64,000 bases of DNA from Acidimicrobiia bacterium (GTDB lineage Bacteria; Actinomycetota; Acidimicrobiia; Spongiisociales; UBA11373). The translations under genes were made by a program, and so were the position numbers. The stretch is taken from positions 1-64,000 of the forward strand of contig JAFGCH010000016.1 in NCBI GenBank assembly GCA_016932695.1. The letters are read 5' to 3'. Within the stretch, counting starts at the first letter, position 1; each line of letters starts with the position of its first letter. Shown one piece after another: positions 52,754 to 61,379 of the stretch. Below the pieces are notes generated by a model. It ran no database searches and was not told the origin of the DNA. It saw only the letters and a list, made by a program, of their open reading frames with translations.

Positions 52754-55281
52754 CCCGGGCGGTAGGTCTCCTGAGAGAGCGAGCCACCATCGGGGGCCCG
52801 GCGGTCTAGGAGGATCGCTCCGTCCCCCCGGCGCTGGGCGGCCAGCACCAGGGCCCCGTCGGTGCCGGCTGCGGCGGAGAAGGGGTCGAAGCCGGCGGGC
52901 AGTCCCTCCCGGTAGCGCAGGTCTCCGGTGGCCGCATCCCGGGACACGATCCACACGGTGCCGTTGCGCCGCGCCCGGAGAGCGGCCACGAAGTTGCCAC
53001 CGACGGCAGAGAGGATGATCCCGGAGTCCGGCGGCATGCGGTAAGTGGCCGCCGGTACGAGGCCGGCGGAGTAGACCAGGACCCGGGTCCGGCCGGTCTC
53101 GGCCGACCGCCACAGGACGGCGGGCCGCCCTCCGGACAGGAGGGCCAGCGCTTCGGCCTGCCCGCCGGCAGGAAGCGACGCTTCGGCCCGTATTCGGCCG
53201 TCGAGGCTCAGCACCTGCAGGCGCGTGTCCCCGGCCGTTGTGCCCAGCAGGACGATCTCCGAGTTGCCGTCGGCATCCGCGTCGTAGGCCGCGGCCGCGA
53301 TCGGCGTCAGGCTCAGCGGGACCTCGGCGAGCAGAGCGCCGGTGAGGTCGCGGGTCGCGAAGACTGGGCCCGTCGGCCCCGTCGCAGTGACGCCGAGCGC
53401 GGGAGACCCGCCCACCACGAGGGCCGTCGGCCCGTCGGGGTCTGCCAGTTGCCGTCCGAAACGGATGCGTCGGACGAGGGCCCCCTCGGGGGTGAAGAGC
53501 GACACCGGCGCTCCGTCCGCGACGTGGAGCACGGCCAGACGTTCCCCGTCCGGGGTGAGCAGGGCGACCAGGCCCCGCACCTCACCGGCCAGATCCTGAA
53601 CCCACGGGCCGTCCTCGGCGTCCCGCCCGCGCAGGACCCAGCCGCCGGAGGCCGGGTCCACATGGGCCGCGACGGTCCCGGTCGAAGTGCCGGCCGCGGC
53701 GAGAGCCCCGAAGGTGCCCCCGGCGTCGCGGATGCAGCCCGCCCCTGCCGTCCAGTGCGGGTCGTGACCTGCGAAGAACCAGTAGATCAGCCGGTCGTCG
53801 GTGGTGGCCCCGCGCTTGCCGCCGAGGTGCACGGTGAGGGTTCCATCGCGATCGAGGAAGTACAGATCGCCCCGGCCGTCCCCGTCGAGGTCCTCGACGG
53901 CGAATCCGCCGTCGCGGGCCGGTCCTTCCAGGGTGATTGCCTCGTCGGGGCCGGTGAACCCCGACGCCCCCGGCACGATGTGGACGACGGGGTCGTCGCC
54001 GGGTTCGAGAGCGAACAGGTCGGGTATGCCGTCGCCGTCGCGCTCGCCCAGGGCGTAGCGCCAGCCCTCCCCGCCGGTGAATGGCAGGGCGACCGACAGG
54101 GCTGAAGTGAAGCGACGCCCGCGCCAGATCTCGAGGGCCGCCGGGGTTCCCGGTCGTAGGACGTAGAGGTCGGCATGGCGGTCCCGGTCGTGGTCGCCCA
54201 CCAGGAAAGCCAGACCGGTGCCTGCCGGGATGACGGTGGCAACCGGGCCGCGGCGGAGGGTGAAGCCTGAGGCGAAGGTGTAAATCGACAGTACGACCGT
54301 GGCGCCGGAGGCATCTGCCACCCAGAGGTCGGGGCGCCCATCGTCGCCGTCGTCGGCGAGCATCACGGCGGCTCCGGCGGGAACCGGCCATCCCGTGCTC
54401 TCGGCGGTGGTGCACGTCTCGAAACCGTGCATCGCCTGGGCAGCCTCGACGCCCAGGTGGCCGGCCGGGGTCCAGGGCCGGACCTCCACGGCGTCGGCGG
54501 CCCCGTCGCGATCTAGGTCGGCGAGTAGCCGCGTCCCGTCTGTTGCCGCCGGGCCCAGGGCGGTGGAGAAAGAGAGGGTGCGGGTGAAGGCCGCGGGCGA
54601 GGTACGCGGCGGGAACGGGGCCGGGGTACGGTAGCCCCGCGTGGCCGGCGGGCCTTCCCACGAGAAGTGCATCGGGTCCTTCTTCTCCTGCCAGTGGCCG
54701 CCCCAGCACCAGCCGGCGTCGGTCCAAGCCTTCACGAACCAGTCCGGCATGTCGGTGATCAGCACGTTGTCGAGGCGGTAGGGGTTGGTGGTCGCGTTGA
54801 TATCGATAGCTGCCCCCACGGCATGGAACGAGAGGTAGCGGCCCGGCGGGATGGTGGCCGCTCGGTAGGACCACGTGTCCCACGAGCGAATGGTGTAGGT
54901 GCGGCCGCCGGCCGCCTCACGTTCGAGGTTGCGGATCACCGCGGCCAGTGCCGGAGCGACACGGGAATGCACCCAAACGCCGACGTCCCCGGTGGGGGAG
55001 GGGAGGTAGGTGCGCACCAGTTGGGACCGAACCGCGGCTATGTCCCGGCCGAAGAAGTCGCCCCAGGGACCGAGCACCGGCTCGGTGTTCGGCAGGTTGC
55101 CGGCTTGCAGGGCGAAGGGCCCTCGAATGCCGTCGGGGCCCCCGCAACCGGGTGATTCGCTGAAGGAGGGGATGGTGGTGAGACGCGGTGTGGGGTCGTC
55201 CTCGGCCGCCGCCGGAACGGCGACCAGGAGCAGGGCGAGCACGAACCCGGCGGCGAGCCGGCGCCGCGGTGATTTCGTCAT
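52750..55281 (-). CDS. Exported M15 D,D-carboxypeptidase-like protein with FG-GAP/VCBS-like repeats
   Basis: 843 residues. Signal peptide (cleaved after about Ala26), M15/VanY-like domain with zinc set His153 (SFHAVGAAID), Asp160 and His205 (DPMHF), then a long repetitive region (about 230-840) of beta-propeller-like repeats carrying Asp-rich calcium loops such as DLDRDGAADAVEV, DHDRDRHADLYV, ERDGDGIPDLFA and DLDGDGRGDLYF. Exported peptidoglycan or peptide hydrolase is likely; the repeats may mediate attachment. The combination in one chain is uncommon. Confidence 0.85.
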   Translation of the reverse strand: MTKSPRRRLAAGFVLALLLVAVPAAAEDDPTPRLTTIPSFSESPGCGGPDGIRGPFALQAGNLPNTEPVLGPWGDFFGRDIAAVRSQLVRTYLPSPTGDVGVWVHSRVAPALAAVIRNLEREAAGGRTYTIRSWDTWSYRAATIPPGRYLSFHAVGAAIDINATTNPYRLDNVLITDMPDWFVKAWTDAGWCWGGHWQEKKDPMHFSWEGPPATRGYRTPAPFPPRTSPAAFTRTLSFSTALGPAATDGTRLLADLDRDGAADAVEVRPWTPAGHLGVEAAQAMHGFETCTTAESTGWPVPAGAAVMLADDGDDGRPDLWVADASGATVVLSIYTFASGFTLRRGPVATVIPAGTGLAFLVGDHDRDRHADLYVLRPGTPAALEIWRGRRFTSALSVALPFTGGEGWRYALGERDGDGIPDLFALEPGDDPVVHIVPGASGFTGPDEAITLEGPARDGGFAVEDLDGDGRGDLYFLDRDGTLTVHLGGKRGATTDDRLIYWFFAGHDPHWTAGAGCIRDAGGTFGALAAAGTSTGTVAAHVDPASGGWVLRGRDAEDGPWVQDLAGEVRGLVALLTPDGERLAVLHVADGAPVSLFTPEGALVRRIRFGRQLADPDGPTALVVGGSPALGVTATGPTGPVFATRDLTGALLAEVPLSLTPIAAAAYDADADGNSEIVLLGTTAGDTRLQVLSLDGRIRAEASLPAGGQAEALALLSGGRPAVLWRSAETGRTRVLVYSAGLVPAATYRMPPDSGIILSAVGGNFVAALRARRNGTVWIVSRDAATGDLRYREGLPAGFDPFSAAAGTDGALVLAAQRRGDGAILLDRRAPDGGSLSQETYRPG

Positions 55282-55361
55282 AGCCCAAGTATCGGACTCC
55301 GGAGGACCTTCCCCGACGATTTGGTGGTGTTCAGCCGAGGAGCAGAGCGGGATCGCGGCCT

Positions 55362-56306
55362 TCAGTGCCGCTCGTCGAACCGCCACAGCCCGGCCGCCCG
55401 GGCGGCTTCGTAGGCGGCGGCGACCTCTTCCGGCAGGGGGCGGCGATCGATGTCGGCGTACCGGGGAGAGCCCGGGACCAGGTGATCGGGGCGGTATTGG
55501 GCCATGACGTTCAGGTAGGTGTCGGGGGAGAGCGTCTCGGCCAGCCAGCGGAAGATGGCGGCGCTCTCCGTCCCCAGGCCGGGCATCACCAGATGGCGCA
55601 CCAGCAGCCCGCGTCGGGCCAGGCCGTCGGGGCCCAGGCGAAGCACGCCCACCTGCCGGTGCATCTCGGCAACGGCTTCCCGGGCCCGCCGCGGGTAGTC
55701 GGCGGCCCGGGCCAGGCGGCGCGCCGTCGCGGGCTCCCAGAACTTGAAGTCGGGCATGTAGATGTCCACTAGGCCGTCCATGAGGCTCAGGGAGGCGAGC
55801 CCGTCGTAGGCTCCGGTGTTGTACACCAGGGGCAGCCGCAGCCCTCGGGGCACCGCCAGCGCCAGAGCTTCGATCACCTGAGGGACGACGTGCTCTGGGG
55901 TGACCAGGTTGATGTTGTGGCAGCCGTGGTCCTGGAGGGCGAGCATCAGGGCGGCCAGGTCCTCGGCGGGGCAGGCCCTCCCGACGGCCTGCTGGGAGAT
56001 GTCCCAGTTCTGGCAGAAGGCGCAGCGCAGGTTGCACCCGGCGAAGAAGATGGTGCCCGATCCCCGGCGGCCGCGCAGGCAGTCCTCCTCCCCGCGGTGG
56101 GGGAAGGCGCTGGCCACCACGGCATGGCGTCCTACCCGGCAGACTCCGGCCTCGCCGGCGAGACGGTCCACTCCGCAGTCGCGCGGGCAGGCTCGGCAGG
56201 CGCGCAACTCCTCCAGAGCGGCGTCCGCCTTGGCGGCCAGGGCCCCCGAGTGCCAGGCCGCCAGGTAGGCCGGTTCGGCCTCCTTCGCGGCGAAGCGCCC
56301 GGCCAT
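55362..56306 (-). CDS. Radical SAM protein, PflA/AmrS-like
   Basis: 314 residues from ATG 56306, whose A is also the last base of the upstream stop (TGATG). The 4Fe-4S motif is in GCNLRCAFCQNWDIS; an N-terminal CRACPRDC...GVC set suggests an extra cluster. Substrate unknown. Directly coupled to the next AmrS gene. Confidence 0.88.
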   Translation of the reverse strand: MAGRFAAKEAEPAYLAAWHSGALAAKADAALEELRACRACPRDCGVDRLAGEAGVCRVGRHAVVASAFPHRGEEDCLRGRRGSGTIFFAGCNLRCAFCQNWDISQQAVGRACPAEDLAALMLALQDHGCHNINLVTPEHVVPQVIEALALAVPRGLRLPLVYNTGAYDGLASLSLMDGLVDIYMPDFKFWEPATARRLARAADYPRRAREAVAEMHRQVGVLRLGPDGLARRGLLVRHLVMPGLGTESAAIFRWLAETLSPDTYLNVMAQYRPDHLVPGSPRYADIDRRPLPEEVAAAYEAARAAGLWRFDERH

Positions 56307-57370
56307 CACCGCGTCGCGGGCCGGTCTGGGGGAGGGAGCCCGGCCGCGGCGGCGAAGATCCCGGGGCATGGGGCACCGCAGGCGGCACAGCGTCCCTCGG
56401 AGGTCAGTCCCCACGCGGTGAGGCGGTACCAGTCCCGGCCCACCAGGAGGGCCCCGCAGGCCGGGCAGCGGGTGGACTGGCCTTCGGGGTCGACGACGTT
56501 GCCGGTGTAGACGAAGCGGAGGCCGGCCCGGCGGGCGAGCCGCCGGGCCTCGGCCAGGGTGGAAGGCGGCGTGGGCGGCCGGTCGGTCATCCGGTAGGCG
56601 GGGTGGAAGGCGCTGAAGTGGAGGGGGGTGTCGGGGCCCAGGTGCTCCGCCACCCAGGCGCTCAGGGCGTTGATCTCGGCGGGGGAGTCGTTCAGGCCCG
56701 GGATCAGCAGGGTGGTCACCTCCAGCCAGGTGGCGGTGTGGCGGGCGACGTACTCCAGGGTCTCCAGCACCGGGGCGAGGCGCCCTCCGCAGTAGCGGCG
56801 GTAGAAGCCGTCGTCGAAGGACTTCAGGTCGATGTTGGCCGCGTCCATCACGGCATAGAACTCGGCCCGGGGCTCGGGGTTCACGTAGCCGGCGGTCACC
56901 GCCACTGTGGCGATCCCCCGGGCGCGGCAGGCTCGGGCGGTATCTACGGCGTACTCGTGGAAGGCGACGGGATCGTTGTAGGTGAAGGCCACGCTGCGGC
57001 AGCCCAGGCGGACGGCCCGCGCGGCGATCGCCTCAGGGGAAGCCTCGGCCGCCAGGATGTCGTCGTTTGTCGCCTTCGACATGTCCCAGTTCTGACAGAA
57101 GCGGCAGGCCAGGTTGCAGCCGGCGGTGCCGAAGGAGAGCACCCCGCTGCCGGGGTGGAAGTGGAAGAGGGGCTTCTTCTCGATGGGATCCACGGCGAAC
57201 CCACTCGACCTGCCGTAGGTGGTGAGCACGATGGCGTCGCCCCGGCGGGCCCGGCCGAAGCAGAGGCCGCGCTGGCCCTCCCGCAGCGAGCACTGCCGGG
57301 GGCACAGGTCGCACTGCACCCGGCCGTCCTCGCGGAGGTGCCAGTAGCGGGTGGGCGCCGCCGTGTCCAT
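56306..57370 (-). CDS. AmmeMemoRadiSam-system radical SAM enzyme
   Basis: 354 residues. N-terminal CDLCPRQCSLREGQRGLC, radical SAM CNLACRFCQNWDMS and C-terminal zinc ribbon CPACG...CAACGAPC. AmrS-family enzymes usually sit beside AMMECR1 and Memo genes; neither is seen here. Start ATG 57370 is where family similarity begins. The two radical SAM genes overlap by one base and are surely cotranscribed. Confidence 0.9.
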   Translation of the reverse strand: MDTAAPTRYWHLREDGRVQCDLCPRQCSLREGQRGLCFGRARRGDAIVLTTYGRSSGFAVDPIEKKPLFHFHPGSGVLSFGTAGCNLACRFCQNWDMSKATNDDILAAEASPEAIAARAVRLGCRSVAFTYNDPVAFHEYAVDTARACRARGIATVAVTAGYVNPEPRAEFYAVMDAANIDLKSFDDGFYRRYCGGRLAPVLETLEYVARHTATWLEVTTLLIPGLNDSPAEINALSAWVAEHLGPDTPLHFSAFHPAYRMTDRPPTPPSTLAEARRLARRAGLRFVYTGNVVDPEGQSTRCPACGALLVGRDWYRLTAWGLTSEGRCAACGAPCPGIFAAAAGLPPPDRPATR

Positions 57371-57417
57371 CAACGGGATGATCCTCCCGGCCGGGCCCTT
57401 CCACAAGGCCCGGGCGC

Positions 57418-58251
57418 CTACTCGGGTGCCGCCTCCCAGTCGACGGCCACCTCGTGTTCCGGATCGTCGCGGTCGACGGCCACCGCCAACTGCCGGCCCG
57501 GCCCCACCCGACCGACCAGGTCGGCGGGAAGCCAGTGCACCACCTTCGCCTGATAGGGGTCGCGCCCCGGCAGTTTCACTTCCAGTTCGAGCAGAGCCAA
57601 CCGGGCGCCGGCGCGGGGGTCGGTGGCCGTCATCAGGCCGGCCTCTACCGCGTCGCCCAAATCCCGGATGCCGAGCAAACGCGCCGTGCCCCGGCGCCCC
57701 CGGGCCAGCAGGTCGGCGGCCGATCCCCGCCGTTCCGGGGGGATGGCGGCGAGGAGAGCGGGAGGGTCGTCCGTCTCTGTAGCGCCGGCGGCGCGGGGCA
57801 TCTCGCTCCAGTCGATGGCCACCCGGGAGGCATCGGCCGGGTCCACCCGCACGGACACCTCATGGTCGGGGAGCACCGCGCCCACCAGCATGCGGGGAAC
57901 CATCTGCTTCACGGTCACCGGATAGGGCGGCTGTCCCTCGCGGTGGACCTCAAGGTCGAAGGAGAAGGCCGGCGCTTCGTTGATGGTCCAGCCGGTCTCC
58001 CCGATGGCCCGAACGAGCGCCCGGGCGGGGAGGCCCTCCGGGATGGCGGCCGCGCCGCGCAGCAAAGAGCGCAGGCTGGTTCCCCCGGTCAGGGCCCCGG
58101 TCTTGGCTCCCACCAGCCAGAAGACGGTTCCGGCGATCAGCAGCGGGATGCCGGGGGCCAAGAGGGCCGGGTTGCCGGTGACGGCACCGGCAACCACCAG
58201 AGCCGCCCCGGCCACATCGGCCAGGATGCCCGAGACGATGAAGGGGGTCAT
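57418..58251 (-). CDS. Membrane protein with internally duplicated beta domain
   Basis: 277 residues. Two N-terminal helices (about 4-21 and 28-50), then two related blocks ending VRVDPADASRVAIDW and VAVDRDDPEHEVAVDW, each preceded by a PYPVTV/PYQAKVV strand and a pocket of similar length, implying an internal duplication. TAGGGT six bases before the ATG suggests a leaderless start. I recognise no family name. Confidence 0.75.
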   Translation of the reverse strand: MTPFIVSGILADVAGAALVVAGAVTGNPALLAPGIPLLIAGTVFWLVGAKTGALTGGTSLRSLLRGAAAIPEGLPARALVRAIGETGWTINEAPAFSFDLEVHREGQPPYPVTVKQMVPRMLVGAVLPDHEVSVRVDPADASRVAIDWSEMPRAAGATETDDPPALLAAIPPERRGSAADLLARGRRGTARLLGIRDLGDAVEAGLMTATDPRAGARLALLELEVKLPGRDPYQAKVVHWLPADLVGRVGPGRQLAVAVDRDDPEHEVAVDWEAAPE

Positions 58252-58292
58252 GGGCGAACCCTAGGGAATCGCCCGTCACCGCGTCGGCCGGA

Positions 58293-59291
58293 TCAACCGG
58301 TGACCAGCACCGCCGCCCCGCTCACCTCGCCTCGCTTGAGCCGGGCCAGGGCGGTGTTGGCTTGCTCGAGGGGGAAGACGTCGGCCACGGTTTGGACCGG
58401 GATGCGGGCCGCCAGGTAGATGAACTCCTGGGCGTCGCGCCGGGTGGCGTTGGCCACACTGCGGATCTGTCGCTCCCACCACAGGTGCCGGTAGGGGAAC
58501 TCGGGGATGCGATCCAGGTGGATGGCGTTGACCGCCACCACCCCGCCACGGTCCAGGGCTTTGAGGGCGGCCAGCACCACCTCACCCACCGGGGCGAAGG
58601 TGATGGCGGCGTCCAGGGGCACCGGCGGTGGCTCCTCGTAGCCGCCCGCCCAGACCGCTCCCAGGTCGCGAGCCCGCTGCTGCTCGCCGGGAGAGCGGGT
58701 GGCGACGTAGACCTCACAGCCCCAGTGGGTCGCCACCTGGATGGCCAGCAGGGCGGAGGCACCGAACCCGTACAGACCGAGGCGCTCCCCGGGCCGGATG
58801 CCGCTCACCCGCAGCGAGCGGTACCCGATGACCCCGCCGCAGAGCAGCGGTGCCGCCGCCAGGTCGGGAAAGCGCTCGGGGAGGCGTACCGCCCAGTCGG
58901 CGCGCACCGTGGCTTGCTCCGCGTAGCCCCCATCGCGGTCCCAGCCGGTGAAGGTAGCCTGCTCGCAGAGGTTCTCGCGGCCGCTGCGGCAGAAGCCGCA
59001 AACCTCGCAGGAGCCGGCCGGCCAGCCCACCCCGGCGCGGTCACCGATCTCCCAGTCCGATACGCCGGAGCCGAGGGCGGCGACGCGTCCGACGATCTGG
59101 TGGCCGGGGATGATGGGCAGCCGGCGGGCCTCGAGGTCGCCCTCGACCAACTGCAGGTCGGTGCGGCACACCCCGCAGGCGGTCACCTCCAGCAGCAACT
59201 CGCCCCCGCCGGGGACGGGTGCGGGCACGTTCATGGCCAGCAGCGGCGCGGTCTCAATGGGCCCGGGTTCGGAAAGCACGATGGCCTTCAT
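58293..59291 (-). CDS. Zinc-dependent alcohol dehydrogenase
   Basis: 332-residue medium-chain dehydrogenase. Catalytic zinc residues in ACGVCRTDL, structural zinc lobe CEVCGFCRSGRENLC, and the Rossmann part with LGLYGFGASALLAIQ. Oxidises alcohols with NAD(P). TAGGGT 7 nt before the ATG 59291. Substrate unknown; long upstream in-frame extension discarded. Confidence 0.92.
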   Translation of the reverse strand: MKAIVLSEPGPIETAPLLAMNVPAPVPGGGELLLEVTACGVCRTDLQLVEGDLEARRLPIIPGHQIVGRVAALGSGVSDWEIGDRAGVGWPAGSCEVCGFCRSGRENLCEQATFTGWDRDGGYAEQATVRADWAVRLPERFPDLAAAPLLCGGVIGYRSLRVSGIRPGERLGLYGFGASALLAIQVATHWGCEVYVATRSPGEQQRARDLGAVWAGGYEEPPPVPLDAAITFAPVGEVVLAALKALDRGGVVAVNAIHLDRIPEFPYRHLWWERQIRSVANATRRDAQEFIYLAARIPVQTVADVFPLEQANTALARLKRGEVSGAAVLVTG

Positions 59292-59412
59292 AGGCCCGAC
59301 CCTACCCCCCGGCGGGGGCGGCGTCATCTGCCTCCGCTACCGGGGTGGAGCGGGGGTTCTGGCGGGCTCGTCTCGCTTTGCCATAGCAACCGGAGCGTGG
59401 CAAGGTAACGGG

Positions 59413-59595
59413 GTGAGTTCGATCAAGCAGGTGGCGGGAAGGCGCCCCAAGAAGGTCTACGACGGGGGTCGCCATTGCGCCTATCCCGGGTGCACCACCT
59501 TGATCTCCCGCTACAACAAGAACGAGTACTGCTGGCGGCACTTCCAGCCGCGGCCGGAGCCGGCCCGCGTCCCCGTGCCGCCGCCCAAGGCCTGA
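59413..59595 (+). CDS. Small zinc-finger protein
   Basis: 60 residues from GTG 59413 with AAGG upstream. One zinc site, CAYPGC with a later CWRH, on a basic protein (VAGRRPKKVYDGG) ending in proline-rich PVPPPK. Looks like the short actinobacterial single-finger proteins; function unknown. Confidence 0.7.
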   Translation: MSSIKQVAGRRPKKVYDGGRHCAYPGCTTLISRYNKNEYCWRHFQPRPEPARVPVPPPKA

Positions 59596-59613
59596 GCCCG
59601 AGCCCTCGGCGGG

Positions 59614-59631
59614 CCCCGCCCGGCGGCGGGG
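59614..59631. terminator. Hairpin between convergent genes
   Basis: CCCCGCC (59614-59620) pairs with GGCGGGG (59625-59631), loop CGGC, between the zinc-finger gene and the peptidoglycan-binding lipoprotein. No T-tract. Confidence 0.35.
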
Positions 59632-59650
59632 TACCGCGGTCGCGGCCGCC

Positions 59651-61054
59651 TCAGCAGCTGACGAAGGCGCCCGTACCGGTGCCGAAGCTGCGGATGCGAG
59701 CGCTCGCGGCGGGGGGATCGGAGGGCGGATTCGCGAAGCGGCCGTTGTTGTAGCTCAGGTTTTCGTGGTACCAGAAGGCTACGCCGTCCGGATCCAGGTC
59801 GAAGCGTGCCCCCATCTCCTCGAAGTCGGCCCAGCGCCAGGCGGGGCGGATGCCGCCGGCGAAGAACAGCCAGTCCGGCAGGTCCTGGAGGTCGTTGACT
59901 TCCCAGCCGTCGAACTGCCGGGAACCGTTGCGGTCGGTGAAGATGGCGGTGAAGCCGTCCCAGGTGATCTCCTGCCAGTCGGCTCCGCTGCACGGGCTGG
60001 AGAACCAGCCGGTGGAGTCATCCGGGGTGCCGAACAGCAGGGTCAGGGAGGCTCGGGCTTCGGCTGCAGGCGTGCCGAAGGCGACCTCGCCGACACCCTG
60101 CCGGGAGGCGAGCACGATGTCGGATTCGCCCGAGACCACCTCTTCCAGCAGACGCTGGGTCTGCGGGCCCGCCTTGCCGTCGACGTCGAGGCGGTAGTCG
60201 CGCTGGAAGAGGCCCACCGCCTCCTCGGTCTCCTCGTCGTAGGTGCCCCCGCCGGCTCCGCCGTAGTAGCCCAGTTCGGCCAGGGTTTGTTGCAGGGCGG
60301 CGATGTCTTCGCCCTCATCCCCGGGGCGCAGGATGCCGTCGTCGGAGACGGTCTCGCACTCCAGGGTTCCGGTGAAGGTGCATTCGATCTCGCCGGTGTA
60401 GGCGGCGACGGGCTCCCCCCCGCCGAAGTAGTCATCGGCCGGGAAGACGGATACCCCGGCGATGAAGTGCGCCGACCCGGTCCAGTCGAACACTTTGGGC
60501 GCCAACTCGAGCGCAGCGAGGTGCTCGACGCGGCGGGCCTGGTAGTCCGTGGTGGTCTCCAAGTAGGCGAGGATCGAGGCGTAGTCGATCACCACGTAGG
60601 GGTTCCAGCCCCCCAACCCCCGCCCGTACAGGACCAGGGCTTGGTAATCGGGGGCATAGGGGCCTTCGGTGAACGAAACTTGAAGGAGCATCTGATCGCT
60701 GTTGAGGCCGGTGATGGTCGGCATCGGATCGGGAAGGCGGAGGGAGAGGCGGGTGCCGGTCCCGTCGAGGGTGTCCTGCGACACCACCTCGTCTTGCTGC
60801 GGGTTGCGGTAGCGCATCTGGTGAGACCCCGTGTCCCGCAGCGGGTCGGCGACCGGATCGGCCAGCAGGGGGGCTAGGGGGCCGGTGTCGGGCGCCGCGG
60901 TGCTCGTGCTCGTCGTGCTCGTCGTGGAGGTCGTTAGGGCTTGGGTCGTGGTGGTCGTCGAGGCTTCCGCGGTGGTCGAGGTCCCGGTGCCGCCGCAGGC
61001 GGCAGCGCAGAGGGCTACCACGAGCAGCAGGGTGAGCCGGCGAGCGGCGGGCAT
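59651..61054 (-). CDS. Lipoprotein with peptidoglycan-binding domain
   Basis: 467 residues: lipobox CAAAC (Cys20), a Thr/Ser linker of alternating Thr runs (about 24-55), a beta-rich body, a PG_binding_1 domain (LRPGDEGEDIAALQQTLAELGYY... to KAGPQTQRLL, about 245-305) and a final domain of about 150 residues with paired Cys. GGAGG upstream of ATG 61054. Envelope role, attached by lipid and peptidoglycan contact. Confidence 0.9.
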   Translation of the reverse strand: MPAARRLTLLLVVALCAAACGGTGTSTTAEASTTTTTQALTTSTTSTTSTSTAAPDTGPLAPLLADPVADPLRDTGSHQMRYRNPQQDEVVSQDTLDGTGTRLSLRLPDPMPTITGLNSDQMLLQVSFTEGPYAPDYQALVLYGRGLGGWNPYVVIDYASILAYLETTTDYQARRVEHLAALELAPKVFDWTGSAHFIAGVSVFPADDYFGGGEPVAAYTGEIECTFTGTLECETVSDDGILRPGDEGEDIAALQQTLAELGYYGGAGGGTYDEETEEAVGLFQRDYRLDVDGKAGPQTQRLLEEVVSGESDIVLASRQGVGEVAFGTPAAEARASLTLLFGTPDDSTGWFSSPCSGADWQEITWDGFTAIFTDRNGSRQFDGWEVNDLQDLPDWLFFAGGIRPAWRWADFEEMGARFDLDPDGVAFWYHENLSYNNGRFANPPSDPPAASARIRSFGTGTGAFVSC

Positions 61055-61163
61055 GGAGCCTCCGAGAGGACGAAACGCTGCTCGGAAGGTAGCAAGCCTC
61101 GCGCGGTTGTGCCGATGGGCGGGGCCATTTGGGCCCGGGCCCCGCTAGCCTTCCCGGCAACGG

Positions 61164-61259
61164 AGAAAGGAGGTGGTCCAACAGTGATAGGCAGTTCTTA
61201 CAGGACCCCGGAGGTGGCCGGGCGCTAAGCGGCCATCACAGGGGTGGCCGCTCCCCGGG
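61164..61259 (+). other. Translated leader-like RNA element with extended anti-16S sequence
   Basis: AGAAAGGAGGTGGTCC (61164-61179) is complementary, with one G-U pair, to the last 16 nt of 16S rRNA. Four bases later GTG 61184 opens a 14-codon ORF ending TAA 61226-61228. Then two hairpins: 61228-61235 with 61245-61252, and CCCCGGGG (about 61253) with CCTCGGGG (loop ACGA, one G-U). No plus-strand gene follows; the next gene is on the minus strand. Rest of 61055-61379 holds no other gene. Confidence 0.65.
61184..61228 (+). CDS. 14-residue peptide ORF (leader-like)
   Basis: GTG start; the peptide is MIGSSYRTPEVAGR. The unusually complete Shine-Dalgarno sequence argues for translation. Could be a regulatory leader peptide whose downstream hairpins respond to translation, or a standalone small RNA. 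No function known to me. Confidence 0.5.
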   Translation: MIGSSYRTPEVAGR

Positions 61260-61379
61260 GACGACCTCGGGGTAGGTGGCGACTCCAACCCGGACCACCG
61301 GGCCCGGAGATCCGTCAGTTGGTCCTCTGGCGGCGGCGGCGACGCTGAAGTGTCTCCGGGCCTGTCCGCGTCCCGGGGG

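Noticed and set aside
52750-56388. 1212-codon minus-strand frame
   Set aside because: The real gene starts at ATG 55281 with a signal peptide; beyond it the frame runs opposite the radical SAM gene.
61164-61179. Fragment of a 16S rRNA gene
   Set aside because: The match to the rRNA 3' end is on the complementary strand and limited to 16 nt, with an ORF directly behind; it is a ribosome site and not rRNA.
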